A DNA stretch of 64,000 bases from Xenopus tropicalis (GCF_000004195.4 NC_030680.2:149772045-149836044); one strand, 5' to 3'; shown: positions 43,439 to 55,269, counted from the stretch's first letter. Numbers and translations: made by a program. The notes: a model not told the origin generated them from the letters alone.

Positions 43439-44125
43439 GTATTTCCCCTTTAAAGAGGTGGTTCACCATTAAGTTAACTTTCAGTATGATATAGAATGGC
43501 CAATACTAAGCAACTTTGCAATTGGTCTTCATTATTTCTTTTTTATTGTTTCTAAAAATCTAGTTTTATTGTTATTGTTACTTTTTTATTCCTTATCTTT
43601 TTATACCTCTTCTATCGCTATATCAGTCTCTCATTCAAACCACTCCCTGGTTGCTAAGGTCATTTAGACCCTAGCAACCAGATAGAATATTACTCTCTAC
43701 CTTATATATATAATTACAGTTATAGCCGCACTGACATACAGTAGGGGTCTGTTAAAGTGATGTGAGCCAGGGATCCCTCGGGTATTTCCCCTTTAAAGTG
43801 GTGGTTCACCATTAAGTTAACTTTCAGTATGATATAGAATGGCCAATACTAAGCAACTTTGCAATTGGTCTTCATTATTTCTTTTTTATAGTTTCTAAAA
43901 ATCTAGTTTTATTGTTATTGTTACTTTTTTATTCCTTATCTTTTTATACCTCTTCTATCCCTATACCAGTCTCTCATTCAAACCACTCCCTCGTTGCTAA
44001 GGTCATTTAGACCCTAGCAACCAGATAGAATATTACTCTCTACGTTAATATTATATATATAATTACAGTTATAGCCGCACTGACATACAGTAGGGGTCTG
44101 TTAAAGTGATGTGAGCCATGGAATC
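43439..44125 (+). repeat. 343-bp tandem duplication of a T2/Kolobok-like MITE
   Basis: gtatttcccctttaaag at 43439 recurs at 43782, and both copies continue ggttcaccattaagttaac .. agcaactttgcaattggtc .. gaccctagcaaccagatag. Each unit also carries the flank cacatacag-type segment and gtgatgtgagcca, so MITE plus flank was duplicated together. Internally the ggggtcactgacccc block is deleted in both copies. Confidence 0.9.
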
Positions 44126-44939
44126 CCTCAGGCCGGTGCTGCCATATTGGCATTGAGGCCTTTTTTCCTGAACGTCAGACCGTTATTTCTGGCACCGGAG
44201 ACAAATGCATACAATTAGTTTTTGCCCCCCATATCCCCACACAGAGCTCACCCCACAGGCTCTCTAACGCACCACCCAGGCACTCCCCGCACACAAACAC
44301 ATCATTCCATTTACACTCGCTGTATCCGCGGCTGTGCGTAATGGGGGTAAAACCAGTGAGCCGTAGGAGAAATCTTTTTCCTTTCCCAGAGCTCGGGGTA
44401 CTTAAAGCTATTTATTTGGTGCTGATGCAGGAACAGCTGCTCCGGGAGGTGCCATCGCCTGCTGGGAGCCCTTGGAAACATCCCAGTAAGTCCCACACTC
44501 CCAGCACCGCGGCACCGGCCGGCCAAATAGTGACTTTATTGCTCTTTTAATGATTTTGTATCCAAATAGAATGCCGGCCCATTAATAACATGGGATTGGG
44601 CTGCACACGTGAGCCTTCTGGAATGGGGCTTATAATTGGCAGGCGGATAGACCTCCTATTTGGATGGGAAGGCGTTTGCCTTTGGCACGGAACAGGTCAT
44701 GAAAGGGCTTGTTAAAAAGCCTCTCCAAGACCCCAAAAGCTCATAATACACCGGTTATATGGAAAGTGATGCCAGAGACCCTCCCAGCCCTCGGCTACTG
44801 GACAGGAGCAAATCCATCAGCGTCCAGAAATGTTCTCCATGTAATTGGACTGGATTAAAGCTAATTGGTTGGTTCATTCTGCAGCTTATAATATAGGGAT
44901 AGTAATTATATACTGCGCTGGCCGCTTGATGGCTAGATA
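44126..44939. promoter_or_regulatory. Candidate conserved non-coding element (about 44340-44930)
   Basis: This is one of the longest repeat-free islands. Motif-rich phrases include gcccattaataacatggg, gcttataattggcagg, ccatgtaattggactgg and ggattaaagctaattggttg. Short frames lack domains. It ends at the 103-bp array. Confidence 0.35.
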
Positions 44940-45503
44940 GGTACCTAATATATAGGGGCAGAGACAGGGGAAAGTGTTGGGAGGGTTACTGCCTGCCCTG
45001 CTCTCATTTCCCTACAGAAATAGGGGTTGGTAGCACTAGGTAGGTACCTAATATATAGGGGCAGAGACAGGGGAAAGTGTTGGAAGGGTTACTGCCTGCC
45101 CTGCTCTCATTTCCCTACAGAAATAGGGGTTGGTAGCACTAGGTAGGTACCTAATATATAGGGGCAGAGACAGGGGAAAGTGTTGGAAGGGTTACTGCCT
45201 GCCCTGCTCTCATTTCCCTACAGAAATAGGGGTTGGTAGCACTAGGTAGGTACCTAATATATAGGGGCAGAGACAGGGGAAAGTGTTGGAAGGGTTACTG
45301 CCTGCCCTGCTCTCATTTCCCTAGAGAAATTGGGGTTGGTAGCACTAGGTAGGTACCTAATATATAGGGGCAGAGACAGGGGAAAGTGTTGGAAGGGTTA
45401 CTGCCTGCCCTGCTCTCATTTCCCTACAGAAATAGGGGTTGGTAGCACTAGGTAGGTACCTAATATATAGGGGCAGAGACAGGGGAAAGTGTTGGAAGGG
45501 TTA
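44940..45503 (+). repeat. 103-bp satellite array, 5.5 copies (locus 3)
   Basis: Same unit and orientation as 13110-14463, starting taggtacctaatatatagg and ending within gaagggttact. One unit has ctagagaaattggggtt in place of ctacagaaataggggtt. Confidence 0.97.
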
Positions 45504-45944
45504 CTTGCCAAATAACCAGAAATTCTGCCATTGGGCCCTCTCATCCCTCACTATTGGGCAGATGGGGAGAATAAAGACAGAAAGGTTTAATGCACTTTTA
45601 GGTACAGAAAATGCTGCAGAACAGGGAAAATAAGTTCATATTTGGTTGTTTAAATGAGATTTTTACAGCAACGTATTATTCACATTAGTGAATGTTTTCC
45701 TTTCTCTCACAGCTCCGATGGGCTCGGCTTTACACAATATCTGCCATTCTGTTGAAAGAAACTGCCGTTTTATGGTTAATTACCTTTTGCTTGAGAATTT
45801 TAATTAGCTTCTTTCTAATGGCTCATAACATGGACTTTTATATCCATCTCTATATGAATTTTTCCTTCTGCTGCCGGAGGGGAAGGGCCCGGGCTCCAGA
45901 TGTTGAGCAGTAACCTCTCAGCTTCATCCCGGTTCTGTTGTCGA
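45504..45944. promoter_or_regulatory. Candidate CNE with acceptor-like tract (about 45620-45915)
   Basis: Unique AT-rich DNA with ttatggttaattacctttt, gagaattttaattagcttc and ctaatggctcataacatgg, the strongest enhancer-like composition in the window. A pyrimidine tract ending ttctctcacag at about 45712 looks like a splice acceptor and is followed by a 73-residue plus-strand frame (45692-45913). I found no domain in it and no matching donor, so I favour a non-coding element over an exon. Confidence 0.4.
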
Positions 45945-46190
45945 GCGAATCCGTCCCGTTTTGCTTCACCAAAAAATTAGCGAAATGGTGAAAAATTAGG
46001 ATTACCCAATGGCACATACTGCTAAATAAGTATATTTATATGAAAATGGTTTATTTAGATGAAGCAGGGCTTTACACATGAGCTGTTAATGCAATATATT
46101 TCTATAGAGACCTACATTGTTTGGGGGTATAGTTTCCCTTTAAACTGCCATCATAAATCTGATCTTTACACTATAGAAAAGAATTATAAT
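45945..46190. other. TAGTGATG-family scrap and single-copy DNA
   Basis: 45945-46000 (gagcgaatccgtcccgttt .. gcgaaatggtgaaaaatta) is a terminal fragment of the hAT-like family. The rest is single-copy AT-rich DNA with nothing recognised. Confidence 0.5.
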
Positions 46191-47011
46191 TAGTGATGAG
46201 CGAATCTGTTCGCGAATTTTTTGCGGATCTTTTGAAAGATTCGCGAATTTTTCGGCGAAGCGAAACGGCGAAAAATTCGCAAAACTGTTATTTTGTCGCC
46301 CGCGGCTATTATTTTGTTGTACGGCTATTCTTTTGTCGCCCGCGGCTATTATTTCGTTGCCCACGGCTATTATTTTGTCGCACGGCTATTCTTTTGTCAC
46401 CCGCCGCTATTATTTTGTCGGCCGCATCTATTATTTTGTTGTACGGCTATTCTTTTGTCACCCGCGGCTATTCTTTTGTCGCCCACAGCTATTATTTTGT
46501 CGCCCGCGGCTATTATTTTGTTGCACGGCTATTCTTTTGTCGCCCGCGGCTATTCTTTTGTCGGCCGCATCTATTATTTTGTTGTACGGCTATTCTTTTG
46601 TCACCCGCGGCTATTCTTTTGTCGCCCACGGCTATTATTTTGTCGCCCGCGGCTATTATTTTGTTGCACGGCTATTCTTTTGTCGCCCGCGGCTATTCTT
46701 TTGTCGGCCGCATCTATTATTTTGTTGTACGGCTATTCTTTTGTCGCCCGCGGCTATTCTTTTGTCGCCCGCGGCTATTCTTTTGTCGCCCGCGGCTATT
46801 CTTTTGTCGCCCGCGGCTATTATTTCGTCGCCCGCGGCTATTCTTTTGACGCCCGCGACTATTCTTTTTTGACGCCAGCGACAATTGTTGGACGTGCTGC
46901 GAATTTTTCCACGGCGAATTTTTTCATCCGTTAAGCAAAACAATCCGCCAATGGCGAAACACGGAAATTCGCTGCGAATCCATGCCTGGAGAAACATTTT
47001 GCCCATCTCTA
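46191..47011 (-). mobile_element. TAGTGATG hAT-like MITE with 143-bp higher-order core
   Basis: Termini are tagtgatgagcgaatctgtt at 46191 and cccatctcta at 47011. Flanking 8-mers attataat and attatgat differ at one base. In 46285-46870 the variant phrase gccgcatctattattttgtt recurs at 46421, 46564 and 46707, exactly 143 bp apart, which equals five 21-bp and two 19-bp subunits. Repetitive frames (YSFVARG, LLFCRPR) are artefacts. Confidence 0.95.
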
Positions 47012-47224
47012 ATTATGATCATAATCAGCAACTCAAGTCAACTGTTGATCGGACACAAGCCCAGCTATTCATTTTGGGCACAGAAAGCCTGAAAGCATTA
47101 GGGATAGAAGCAAAAGGCTATTTAATAGCTTCTTCCTAAGAGCAGTTGGACCAATGGCCAATGAGCCCTGATGGAGTTCAAAAGAAAAGTTCCTAGGACT
47201 TCTCTCTCCCTATGTTTCTTCTTC
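47012..47224. other. Single-copy stretch, no gene recognised
   Basis: No repeat, RNA gene or long frame with a recognisable domain. Confidence 0.45.
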
Positions 47225-47545
47225 TGCCTTTTTCCAGCTTTCAAATGGGGGTCACTGATCCCGGCAGCCAAACCCTATTGCTCTGTGAGGCTCCAGTTTT
47301 ATTGTTATTGTTACTTTTTATTCCTTATCTTTCTATTCAGCCCCTCCTCTATTCATATATCAGTCTCTCATCCAAACCACTCCCTGGTTGCTAAGGTAAT
47401 TTGGATCCTAGCAACCAGATAGCTGCTGAAACGCCAAACTGGAGAGCTGCTAAACAAAAAAGTGAAGTAATTACAAAACAATGAAGACCAATTGCAAATT
47501 GTCTCAGAATATTGGTCTCTACATTGTACCTAAAGCTCTCGTGGG
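47225..47545 (+). mobile_element. T2/Kolobok-like MITE fragment
   Basis: Carries tcaaatgggggtcactgatc, gctctgtgaggctccag, cattcatatatcagtctctc-type and ggatcctagcaaccagatag phrases. It ends near gtctctacattgtacc. Both TTAA ends are missing. Confidence 0.8.
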
Positions 47546-48004
47546 GTCAGAGATGTGTCATGGGAGAAACTGGGGAGACTTTAAGGTGAGAATCCAGGAG
47601 ACAATTCTTTTCCAAAAGTGCAGTTTTTTTCCCCTGTGTAAAATCGGCAGCATGACCAATGCAGTCTACAAACAGCCAATCAGCTTGAGCGGATCCATAT
47701 ATTAGCAGTGACATTTGGGGCACTCACAAAATGCTTTCTATACTCTACTTTGGTTCATGCCTATTTGTGTTTTTTGGGGTGCAAAACAGCTTTTTACTTT
47801 ACACCCATCGCTGACTTGCCATCATAAGCCCAGGGCTCTGAGCGTTGCACCCATCTCCATAGCAACCAATCAGATCAGGGGTCCCAATAAGGGCTGTGAT
47901 TGGTTAATTGGTTGCCCAATGGGGACAGGTAGGAGGCTCTGTTTGGCAGGACACATGGTTTTATGTCTCCGAAGAAATTAAAAAATAAGCCCCTGCTTTG
48001 GGGC
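47546..48004. other. Single-copy stretch with small palindromic repeat
   Basis: ccatagcaaccaatcagatc and gctgtgattggttaattggt (47850-47910) form the imperfect inverted phrase common to several frog MITEs. No gene. Confidence 0.4.
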
Positions 48005-48685
48005 CACTGGGAGGAACATCCAAGGGGTTGGGGAGCAACATCCAAGGGGTCGGGGAGCAACATCCAAGGGGTCGGGGAGAAACATCCAAGGGGTTGGGGA
48101 GCAACATCCAAGGGGTCGGGGAGAAACATCCAAGGGGTCGGGGAGCAACATCCAGGGGGTTGGGGAGCAACATCCAAGGGGTCGGGGAGCAACATCCAAG
48201 GGGTCGGGGAGAAACATCCAAGGGGTTGGGGAGCAACATCCAAGGGGTCGGGGAGAAACATCCAGGGGGTTGGGGAGCAACATCCAGGGGGTTGGGGAGC
48301 AACATCCAGGGGGTTGGGGAGCAACATCCAAGGGGTCGGGGAGCAACATTCAAGGGGTTGGGGAGCAACATCCAAGGGGTCGGGGAGAAACATCCAAGGG
48401 GTCGGGGAGAAACATCCAAGGGGTCGGGGAGCAACATCCAGGGGGTCGGGGAGCAACATCCAGGGGGTCGGGGAGCAACATCCAAGGGGTCGGGGAGCAA
48501 CATCCAGGGGGTCGGGGAGCAACATCCAGGGGGTCGGGGAGCAACATCCAAGGGGTCGGGGAGCAACATCCAAGGGGTCGGGGAGCAACATCCAAGGGGT
48601 CGGGGAGCAACATCCAAGGGGTCGGGGAGCAACATCCAAGGGGTCGGGGAGCAACATCCAAGGGGTCGGGGAGCAACATGTTGCC
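48005..48685 (+). repeat. 22-bp G-rich minisatellite, about 31 copies
   Basis: The unit is ggggtcggggagcaacatcc plus aa or ag, with variants gggttgggg and gagaaac. Every unit has two runs of four G separated by 2 bases, so adjacent units offer four G-runs in a row (loops of about 2 and 12). Variants are shared in blocks. Frames such as GVGEQHPRG are artefacts. Confidence 0.97.
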
Positions 48686-49369
48686 CCCTGGTTGGGGATG
48701 ACTAAATTAGATGTTTGCTTTCTTACAGGTAACCAGTAAATGGTCCCTGCTGATTGGTTGCTATGGGTTACTAGACTAGCTAGGCTAATTTTACCCCATT
48801 AGAATCGATTTCCCCTTTAAAACATTGCATTGGGGGTATCCAGTCGCGACGAGCGCAATTTTTCACCAGCCGTGAATTTGCTTCCAAATTCTACACTTCA
48901 CAATTGCCGACTTTTAAGCACAACTGCCACCAAAATTCATTGCATCAAAAATTCGCCCAGGGAAGAAAAATTTGCTGGCCATTCAAAAAGTTATGGGCGT
49001 GGCAAAGCAACTTTTTGCATATGGGTGCATTTTTTTTTGGCACTACCGCAACTTTTTATGACGGCAAATATTTTTTTGCGCCATTTTGCCGCAAATCCAC
49101 ACCTACGCTCCTCGGTAGAATCCAGTTGTTTGTCGGCGCCGCGGCAGTCGCTGCTACAGGAAGCGCTGAATTCAATTTGCCTTTTCTCTCATCGGATTCC
49201 CTTCTCCCCCTGCGTTTGATCCTCGCTGCGTGCAGCAGGCGCTCCGTTCGCCAACTCAATAGCACTAATCTCCAATTGGCCGAAATCCCCGCTTTATTCC
49301 ATCATCCAAGGATCTTATATCCCCAGTAAAACCTAATGGTCCCAGGCTGATGGTTACGGTGCCGCTGGG
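48686..49369. other. Single-copy DNA and decayed hAT-like relic
   Basis: 48838-49110 (cagtcgcgacgagcgcaat .. cgccattttgccgcaaatcc) shares vocabulary with the TAGTGATG family but is strongly diverged. Frames of 129-141 aa overlap it and have no domain. Confidence 0.45.
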
Positions 49370-49735
49370 CAGCTCTGAGCTTGAAAACATTCCATTTCCC
49401 AGTTTTTCCTGAGCGTCGGCCAGTGCGCCGGGAAGCAAACAGGTTTCTCCGCTCGCTTTATTGCATGGAAAATATCATGTGACTCGGCGGCGGCTTCAGC
49501 CGGGGAAACAGAAGATTTATGCACGAAATGACTTTTTATGATATTGGAATAATTATTATTTCATTTGTATTTAGGGGAAGCGCTTAGAGCCTCATTCTCA
49601 GGTTCAGCCGCGGCAAAGTAGCAGGAAGCCATTTTCTGTCGCTCTGTTGGCTTCTGCAACATTGTGGGGCAAAAAAATCTGTTTTTTTGACTCATTATTC
49701 ATATAAAATCCTCTATGGTATAGTGAATGTTTAAA
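49370..49735. promoter_or_regulatory. Candidate conserved non-coding element
   Basis: Unique island with gctttattgcatggaaaata, gatttatgcacgaaatgac and ggaataattattatttcatt (octamer-, HOX- and POU-like motifs). No repeat or exon signs. Confidence 0.35.
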
Positions 49736-50270
49736 GGCTTAGTTCCCCTTTAAAGTACCTGTAAGTATGATGCAGACTGTGATATCCTGGGACAATTAGC
49801 AACTGTGCTTAGTGTTTTTTTTTTTTTAACAGGTATCTGGTTGCTAGGGTCCAGCTTTACCCTAGCAACCAGTCCGTGGTGTAAAGAGAGACTGCAAGGT
49901 GAATAGGAGAGGCCTCAACAGACAGATAGAAATGAAAAGTAACAATAACTATGTAACTGCATTGTAGCCTCACAGAGCAATAGAATTTTATTTGTTGGGG
50001 GTCAGTGACCCCCCATTTGAAGGCTGGAAAAATACAAACAATGAAAATCAACTAAATAAAAAAAAAACAATAAAAATTAACTAAAAAGTTGAAAAAACCC
50101 TTTTTGTTTTATTTTAAGTATTTACATTTTGTGTTGTTGGAATCGGACCTGCAATCTGGTTGCTAGAGCTTTATTACCGTAGCAACCAGGCAGCGGTTTG
50201 AACATCCAAAAGGCAAATGAATAGCGGATATGGCCGAATAGAAATATAAGAAATGAAAAAAAACTAATAT
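49736..50270 (-). mobile_element. T2/Kolobok-like MITE fragments, reverse orientation
   Basis: Begins gttcccctttaaagtacc. Reverse-strand signatures are ttaccctagcaaccagtccg, gtagcctcacagagcaatag and gtcagtgaccccccatttg, and a second smaller piece (ggttgctagagctttattac) lies at 50157-50230. Diverged and rearranged. Confidence 0.75.
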
Positions 50271-50891
50271 TAAAGTCTCCAGTTGATCAGATTTTGTATC
50301 TTAACTGTCAGTTCCATGGTCCAACTAACTAACTGCCATTTACCATGATTTATTAGTTTGCAGCAGGAAAAAGACACGGGTTAAGGGAAAGCTCACTAGT
50401 GCATTGTGGGCAACAAAATGTAGGGCCCTGGCCCTAAGTCTGCCCTTAGGGTCCCAGCACCCACCGAAGCTCCTGCGCCCTTTCTGTAGCTCCACCCACA
50501 CCCACCAGTGATGTCATGGAGGGGAGGGCTACTACTGACATCATCAAAGGGGAGGGCTTGGCCAAAAATGACATTTATCTGGAATGTTCTTGGTGTTTCA
50601 ATCTTTGTTTCAAGTGAAGTCATAAATTTCCAAGGGCCACTTATCTGCTCCACTTATCTGCCCCGTCCAAACCGCAGAGAGTGAGGAAATGCACTGAGGT
50701 AACGCTGAGCCCTTTCATGTGGTCTGGGCCCGCGGGGGGCACTTAGCTCCATAGCCCTGTGTTTAACTCAGCATTTCAGCTCCGAGACAAAGTGTCAGAT
50801 CAACAGTCTCTGTAACCGACAACAAGAATTAGAACTTCTGCTCATTGTCCCAATACCGGCAGGGTATTAACTATGTCAGTGCTGAAAGGAG
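50271..50891. other. Single-copy stretch, no gene recognised
   Basis: GC-rich DNA at 50400-50600 holds two tgacatcatc/tgatgtcatgg phrases like those in the 22127 MITE. The 85-aa minus-strand frame has no recognised domain. Confidence 0.4.
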
Positions 50892-51533
50892 GGAAAATGA
50901 GAGCAGGGCAGGCAGTAACCCTTCCAACACTTTCCCCTGTCTCTGCCCCTATATATTAGGTACCTACCTAGTGCTACCAACCCCTATTTCTGTAGGGAAA
51001 TGAGAGCAGGGCAGGCAGTAACCCTTCCAACACTTTCCCCTGTCTCTGCCCCTATATATTAGGTACCTACCTAGTGCTACCAACCCCTATTTCTGTAGGG
51101 AAATGAGAGCAGGGCAGGCAGTAACCCTTCCAACACTTTCCCCTGTCTCTGCCCCTATATATTAGGTACCTACCTAGTGCTACCAACCCCTATTTCTGTA
51201 GGGAAATGAGAGCAGGGCAGGCAGTAACCCTCCCAACACTTTCCCCTGTCTCTGCCCCTATATATTAGGTACCTACCTAGTGCTACCAACCCCTATTTCT
51301 GTAGGGAAATGAGAGCAGGGCAGGCAATAACCCTTCCAACACTTTCCCCTGTCTCTGCCCCTATATATTAGGTACCTACCTAGTGCTACCAACCCCTATT
51401 TCTGTAGGGAAATGAGAGCAGGGCAGGCAGTAACCCTTCCAACACTTTCCCCTGTCTCTGCCCCTATATATTAGGTACCTACCTAGTGCTACCAACCCCT
51501 ATTTCTGTAGGGAAATGAGAGCAGGGCAGGCAG
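50892..51533 (-). repeat. 103-bp satellite array, about 6 copies (locus 4, inverted)
   Basis: Reverse complement of the 13110 unit: tctgcccctatatattaggt recurs every 103 bp. Copies are nearly identical, with single changes (accctcccaac, ggcaataaccc). Confidence 0.97.
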
Positions 51534-51882
51534 CACAATAAACATTACAGTCAAATACAGGTTGGTATCTCCTAGACCCCCCCCCCGAGACATAGTGCAA
51601 TTGCCCCCCATCCTTCCGCTGATCACTGTTCATGAGAAATTAATTACCCAGGATACTGCAGTTCGTTAGGAAGATATTGGATTTCCTCTCGTGCCGGAGA
51701 AAACAAATACAGAATACAAAGCCCAGACTCGGCGCCTCTTTCATACAAGGAATCTTTGTCAGTTTGGACTCAGCATCACTGTGACTGGGTTTGTGTCTGT
51801 GGGTGAGCGTGACTAGTGTTTCTGTATCCGGCATTTACCCACGGCTTCATGTAAGTTGTGAATTAAAGAGGTTTTTGAAACC
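51534..51882. other. Single-copy stretch, no gene recognised
   Basis: A C run lies near 51578. No repeat, RNA gene or exon is recognised. Confidence 0.45.
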
Positions 51883-52770
51883 AGGGGTACCCCTGGAACT
51901 ATAGCGGGGTGACTGTTACCCCAATGTTTCTATATATCTGTAACCTTGTTATGGGCTAAGGGGGCCCAGCCTGAAGGCCAGTTAGGGGGGGATTTGGGGT
52001 GAGTGCTTATTTGTGCCCTGGGTACCCCTGGAACTATAGCAGGGTGACTGTTACCCCAATGTTTCTATATATCTGTAACCTTGTTATGGGCTAAGGGGGC
52101 CCAGCCTGAAGGCCAGTTAGGGGGGGATTTGGGGTGAGTGCTTATTTGTGCCCTGGGTACCCCTGGAACTATAGCGGGGTGACTGTTACCCCAATGTTTC
52201 TATATATCTGTAACCTTGTTATGGGCTAAGGGGGCCCAGCCTGAAGGCCAGTTAGGGGGGGATTTGGGGTGAGTGCTTATTTGTGCCCTGGGTACCCCTG
52301 GAACTATAGCGGGGTGACTGTTACCCCAATGTTTCTATATATCTGTAACCTTGTTATGGGCTAAGGGGGCCCAGCCTGAAGGCCAGTTAGGGGGGATTTG
52401 GGGTGAGTGCTTATTTGTACCCTGGGTACCCCTGGAACTATAGCGGGGTGACTGTTACCCCAATGTTTCTATATATCTGTAACCTTGTTATGGGCTAAGG
52501 GGGCCCAGCCTGAAGGCCAGTTAGGGGGGGATTTGGGGTGAGTGCTTATTTGTGCCCTGGGTACCCCTGGAACTATAGCGGGGTGACTGTTACCCCAATG
52601 TTTCTATATATCTGTAACCTTGTTATGGGCTAAGGGGGCCCAGCCTGAAGGCCAGTTAGGGGGGGATTTGGGGTGAGTGCTTATTTGTGCCCTGGGTACC
52701 CCTGGAACTATAGCGGGGTGACTGTTACCCCAATGTTTCTATATATCTGTAACCTTGTAATGGGCTATGG
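51883..52770 (+). repeat. 135-bp tandem array, about 6.6 copies
   Basis: ggtacccctggaactatagc occurs at 51886, 52021, 52156 and onward every 134-135 bp, followed by gtgactgttaccccaatg, ctaagggggcccagcctgaa and gggatttggggtgagtgctt. Copies are almost identical; one unit lacks a G in a G run. The last unit diverges at ttgtaatgggctatgggggg. Confidence 0.97.
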
Positions 52771-53139
52771 GGGGTTGACAATATGTTGAATCTCAAAAGG
52801 GGAGTTGGAACCCAAAAAATCCCAGAAGACCCCAGTAGCCCTGTATTAGTCTCACTAAAAACCACCCAAACCCAGTTGAGCGGATGAGCAGATGGAATCA
52901 TGGGAATGAGGGAAGAATGAGAGAAAACAAATAAACAGCTCAGTGTAATTACATTGAGAGAATCCCCCCCGGTCCATTGGCAGTCGGACCCTGTCTCACA
53001 GCACCGCGCACACAAGTAGTCAATTATCGCCCTCGCACTGAGGCTCCGGCTGAAGCCAAAGGGAAAATCCTTTTTATTGAACTAAAACACGAGATTTTGC
53101 TGTTTGTTTGGGAAAATAAAGTGCACGGATACAGAATGG
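52771..53139. promoter_or_regulatory. Unique stretch, weak candidate CNE (about 52960-53130)
   Basis: Single-copy DNA with agtagtcaattatcgccctc and ttttattgaactaaaacac. Nothing coding is recognised. Confidence 0.25.
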
Positions 53140-53895
53140 CCTTGTTTGTAAAGGGGAAGTTCACCCATATTGCAGATAATATTACCAACCACTGTTTTAT
53201 TTCCAGTCCAGCATTTTATTATGCTGAGACAATTTGCAATTGGTCTTTTTTTTATTATTTGTAGTTTTTTAATTATTTCAAAAATTGTTCGGCAACTCTT
53301 CAGTTTGGAGTTATAACAGCTATCTGGTTGCTAGGGTCCAACTTACCTTAGCAACCAGGCAGTGGTTTGGATGAGAGACAGGTATATGAATAGGGGAGGG
53401 GCTGAATAGAGAGATAAGGAATAAAACGTAACAATAACAATAAAACTGGAGCCTCACAGAGCAATAGGGTTTGGCTGCTGGGGTCAGTGACCCCCATTTG
53501 AAAGCTGCAAAGAGTCGGAAGAAGGCAAATAATTCAAAAACCATAACACAAAAATAATAAAATTCTGAGACAGTTTGCAATTGGTTGCTAGGGTCTTCTT
53601 TACCTTAGCAACCAGGCAGTAGGTTGAATGAGAGACAGAAATATGAATAGGGGAGGGGCTGAATAGAAAGATAAGGAATAAAAAGTAACAATAAAACTGG
53701 AGCCTCACAGAGCAATAGGGTTTGGCTGCCGGGGTCAGTGACCCCCATTTGAAAGCTGCAAAGAGTTAGAAGAGGAAGGCAAATAGTTAAAAAAAAATAT
53801 ACAAAATAAATAATGAAGACCAATTGAAAAGTTGCTTAGAATTGTCCATTCTATAACATAGTAAAAGTTAAATTAAAGGTGAACCCCCCCCCCCC
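53140..53895 (-). mobile_element. Two T2/Kolobok-like MITE copies, reverse orientation
   Basis: gcctcacagagcaatagggt .. ggggtcagtgacccccattt occurs twice (about 53450 and 53702). Each is preceded by accttagcaaccaggcagt and a gaataggggaggggctgaat phrase. The outer ends are gtaaaggggaagttcaccc on the left and attaaaggtgaacccc on the right, the expected inverted TTAAAGG termini. The array thus looks like a complete element with an internal duplication of about 250 bp. Confidence 0.8.
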
Positions 53896-54654
53896 CCCTT
53901 TAAAGAAGTCTTTGCTTGGTGTCAGTACTAATAAACCCAGTTTCCTCCTATAAAGAAAAAAAATAGAAATTTCTACCCAATTGTCAGGGTCAGTGACACT
54001 GGGAACCTGGCAGTAGATTTTGTTTGAAATCGTTTCCCTGCAGGCCACTCATAGTCCTATTAAGCAAACGATGCGTTGCTATGGAGAAGATCCCAGTAAC
54101 CAGACAGGAGTTTTCATTTCAAGGTTGAGTTTTGAAAGGTTTCATTGAAAAAAACCAACGAATTCCGAGTGGAGTTATTGTGTCAGTGTCCGACATCATT
54201 CTGAAGGTTCAGCGCGCGGTGAACTTTCCCTTTAAGAAGTAAAATAAACAGCCGCTGTGATTACCGGATGTACCTGTAGCTGGAGGGACGGGGCACGGGG
54301 GCAATTTCTCTGCCTTTCCCACAGCTTTCGTATCTTTTGTCTTTTTAATAAAATGAAATATTTATTGCAGGGGATCCCTGGGGGCCGAGCCCAGATGGAG
54401 ACTGATAGGCAGAAGGTCTAACGGCATTCGCTCTCTCCCAGACGCTCTTACGAGCAAAGTCATTTGTGGTTAAAACAACGTCTCGGCCTGCGCCGTCCAT
54501 CCGTTATTCCTCCATTCCTGTCCAATATTCCTTTTACTCTCACTCGAACATTCTTAATTCATATATCAGCGTTGGACCTGTCAGCCGGACCCGCTGCCGA
54601 GACGCAATGAGATAAATGGAGCGAGGAATCAGGCAAAGTCTGGCGTCCCGAGCC
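53896..54654. promoter_or_regulatory. Unique stretch with candidate CNE (about 54170-54600)
   Basis: Follows a C run at 53886-53900. The core includes taataaaatgaaatatttattgc, gagcaaagtcatttgtggtt and cagccgctgtgattaccgg. No gene recognised. Confidence 0.25.
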
Positions 54655-55265
54655 CAAAAAATCGCAAAATGATAGGAAATTTTGTGAAGTGGTGAAAAAC
54701 CCTGAAAAATTTGTGAAACTAAAGAAAATTTTGCGAGACAGCAAAAACCACAAAAAACTTACAAAACAATAGGAATTTTTGTGAAATGGAGAAAAATTCA
54801 CGAAATGATACAAAATTTTCAGAAATGGCGAGAAAAACCCGAAAAATTCACGAAACGATAGGAAATTTTGTGAAACGGTGAAAAATTCACGAAAACATAG
54901 GAAGTTTAGGGAAATGGTGAAAAATCCACGAAACGTGTTTGTCGTGTGAATTTTTTCCCTATTTTTGCCGCTACCACACCTATTTTTGGCATGCGGCGAA
55001 CTTTTGCGCGCCAGATTTTCACTGAAGTTTCATGAAACAGTGATGAGTGAAAAAATTGGGCAAAACATTTGTGAAACTACTAAAAAAGGCGCAAAACATC
55101 AAAAAATTTGCAAAACGCATTGAAGCCAATAGGCAACTTTCATTTACACCCAACATTTTTTATGGGCAACTTTTTCCCAAATGCTTTAAAGTCAATGGGT
55201 GTTTTGGCTTCTTTTGCAGCAACTTTTTTTTGTCTTGGTGACTTTTTTGTCTGCAATTTTTTTGT
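54655..55265. repeat. Decayed gaaatggtgaaaaa-type repeat
   Basis: About 54655-54930 is a degenerate tandem of aattttgtgaaatggtg- and aaaattcacgaaac-type phrases of about 30 bp, using TAGTGATG-family terminal words. 55030-55260 has agtgatgagtgaaaaaattg and the gccaataggcaactttcat type repeat. No coding content. Confidence 0.6.
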
Positions 55266-55269
55266 CTTG

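Noticed and set aside
47875..48739. About 260-aa frames of LLPDPLDVAPRPLG or GVGEQHPRG type, collagen-like at first sight
   Set aside because: They come from a 22-bp minisatellite; several frames on both strands are equally open.
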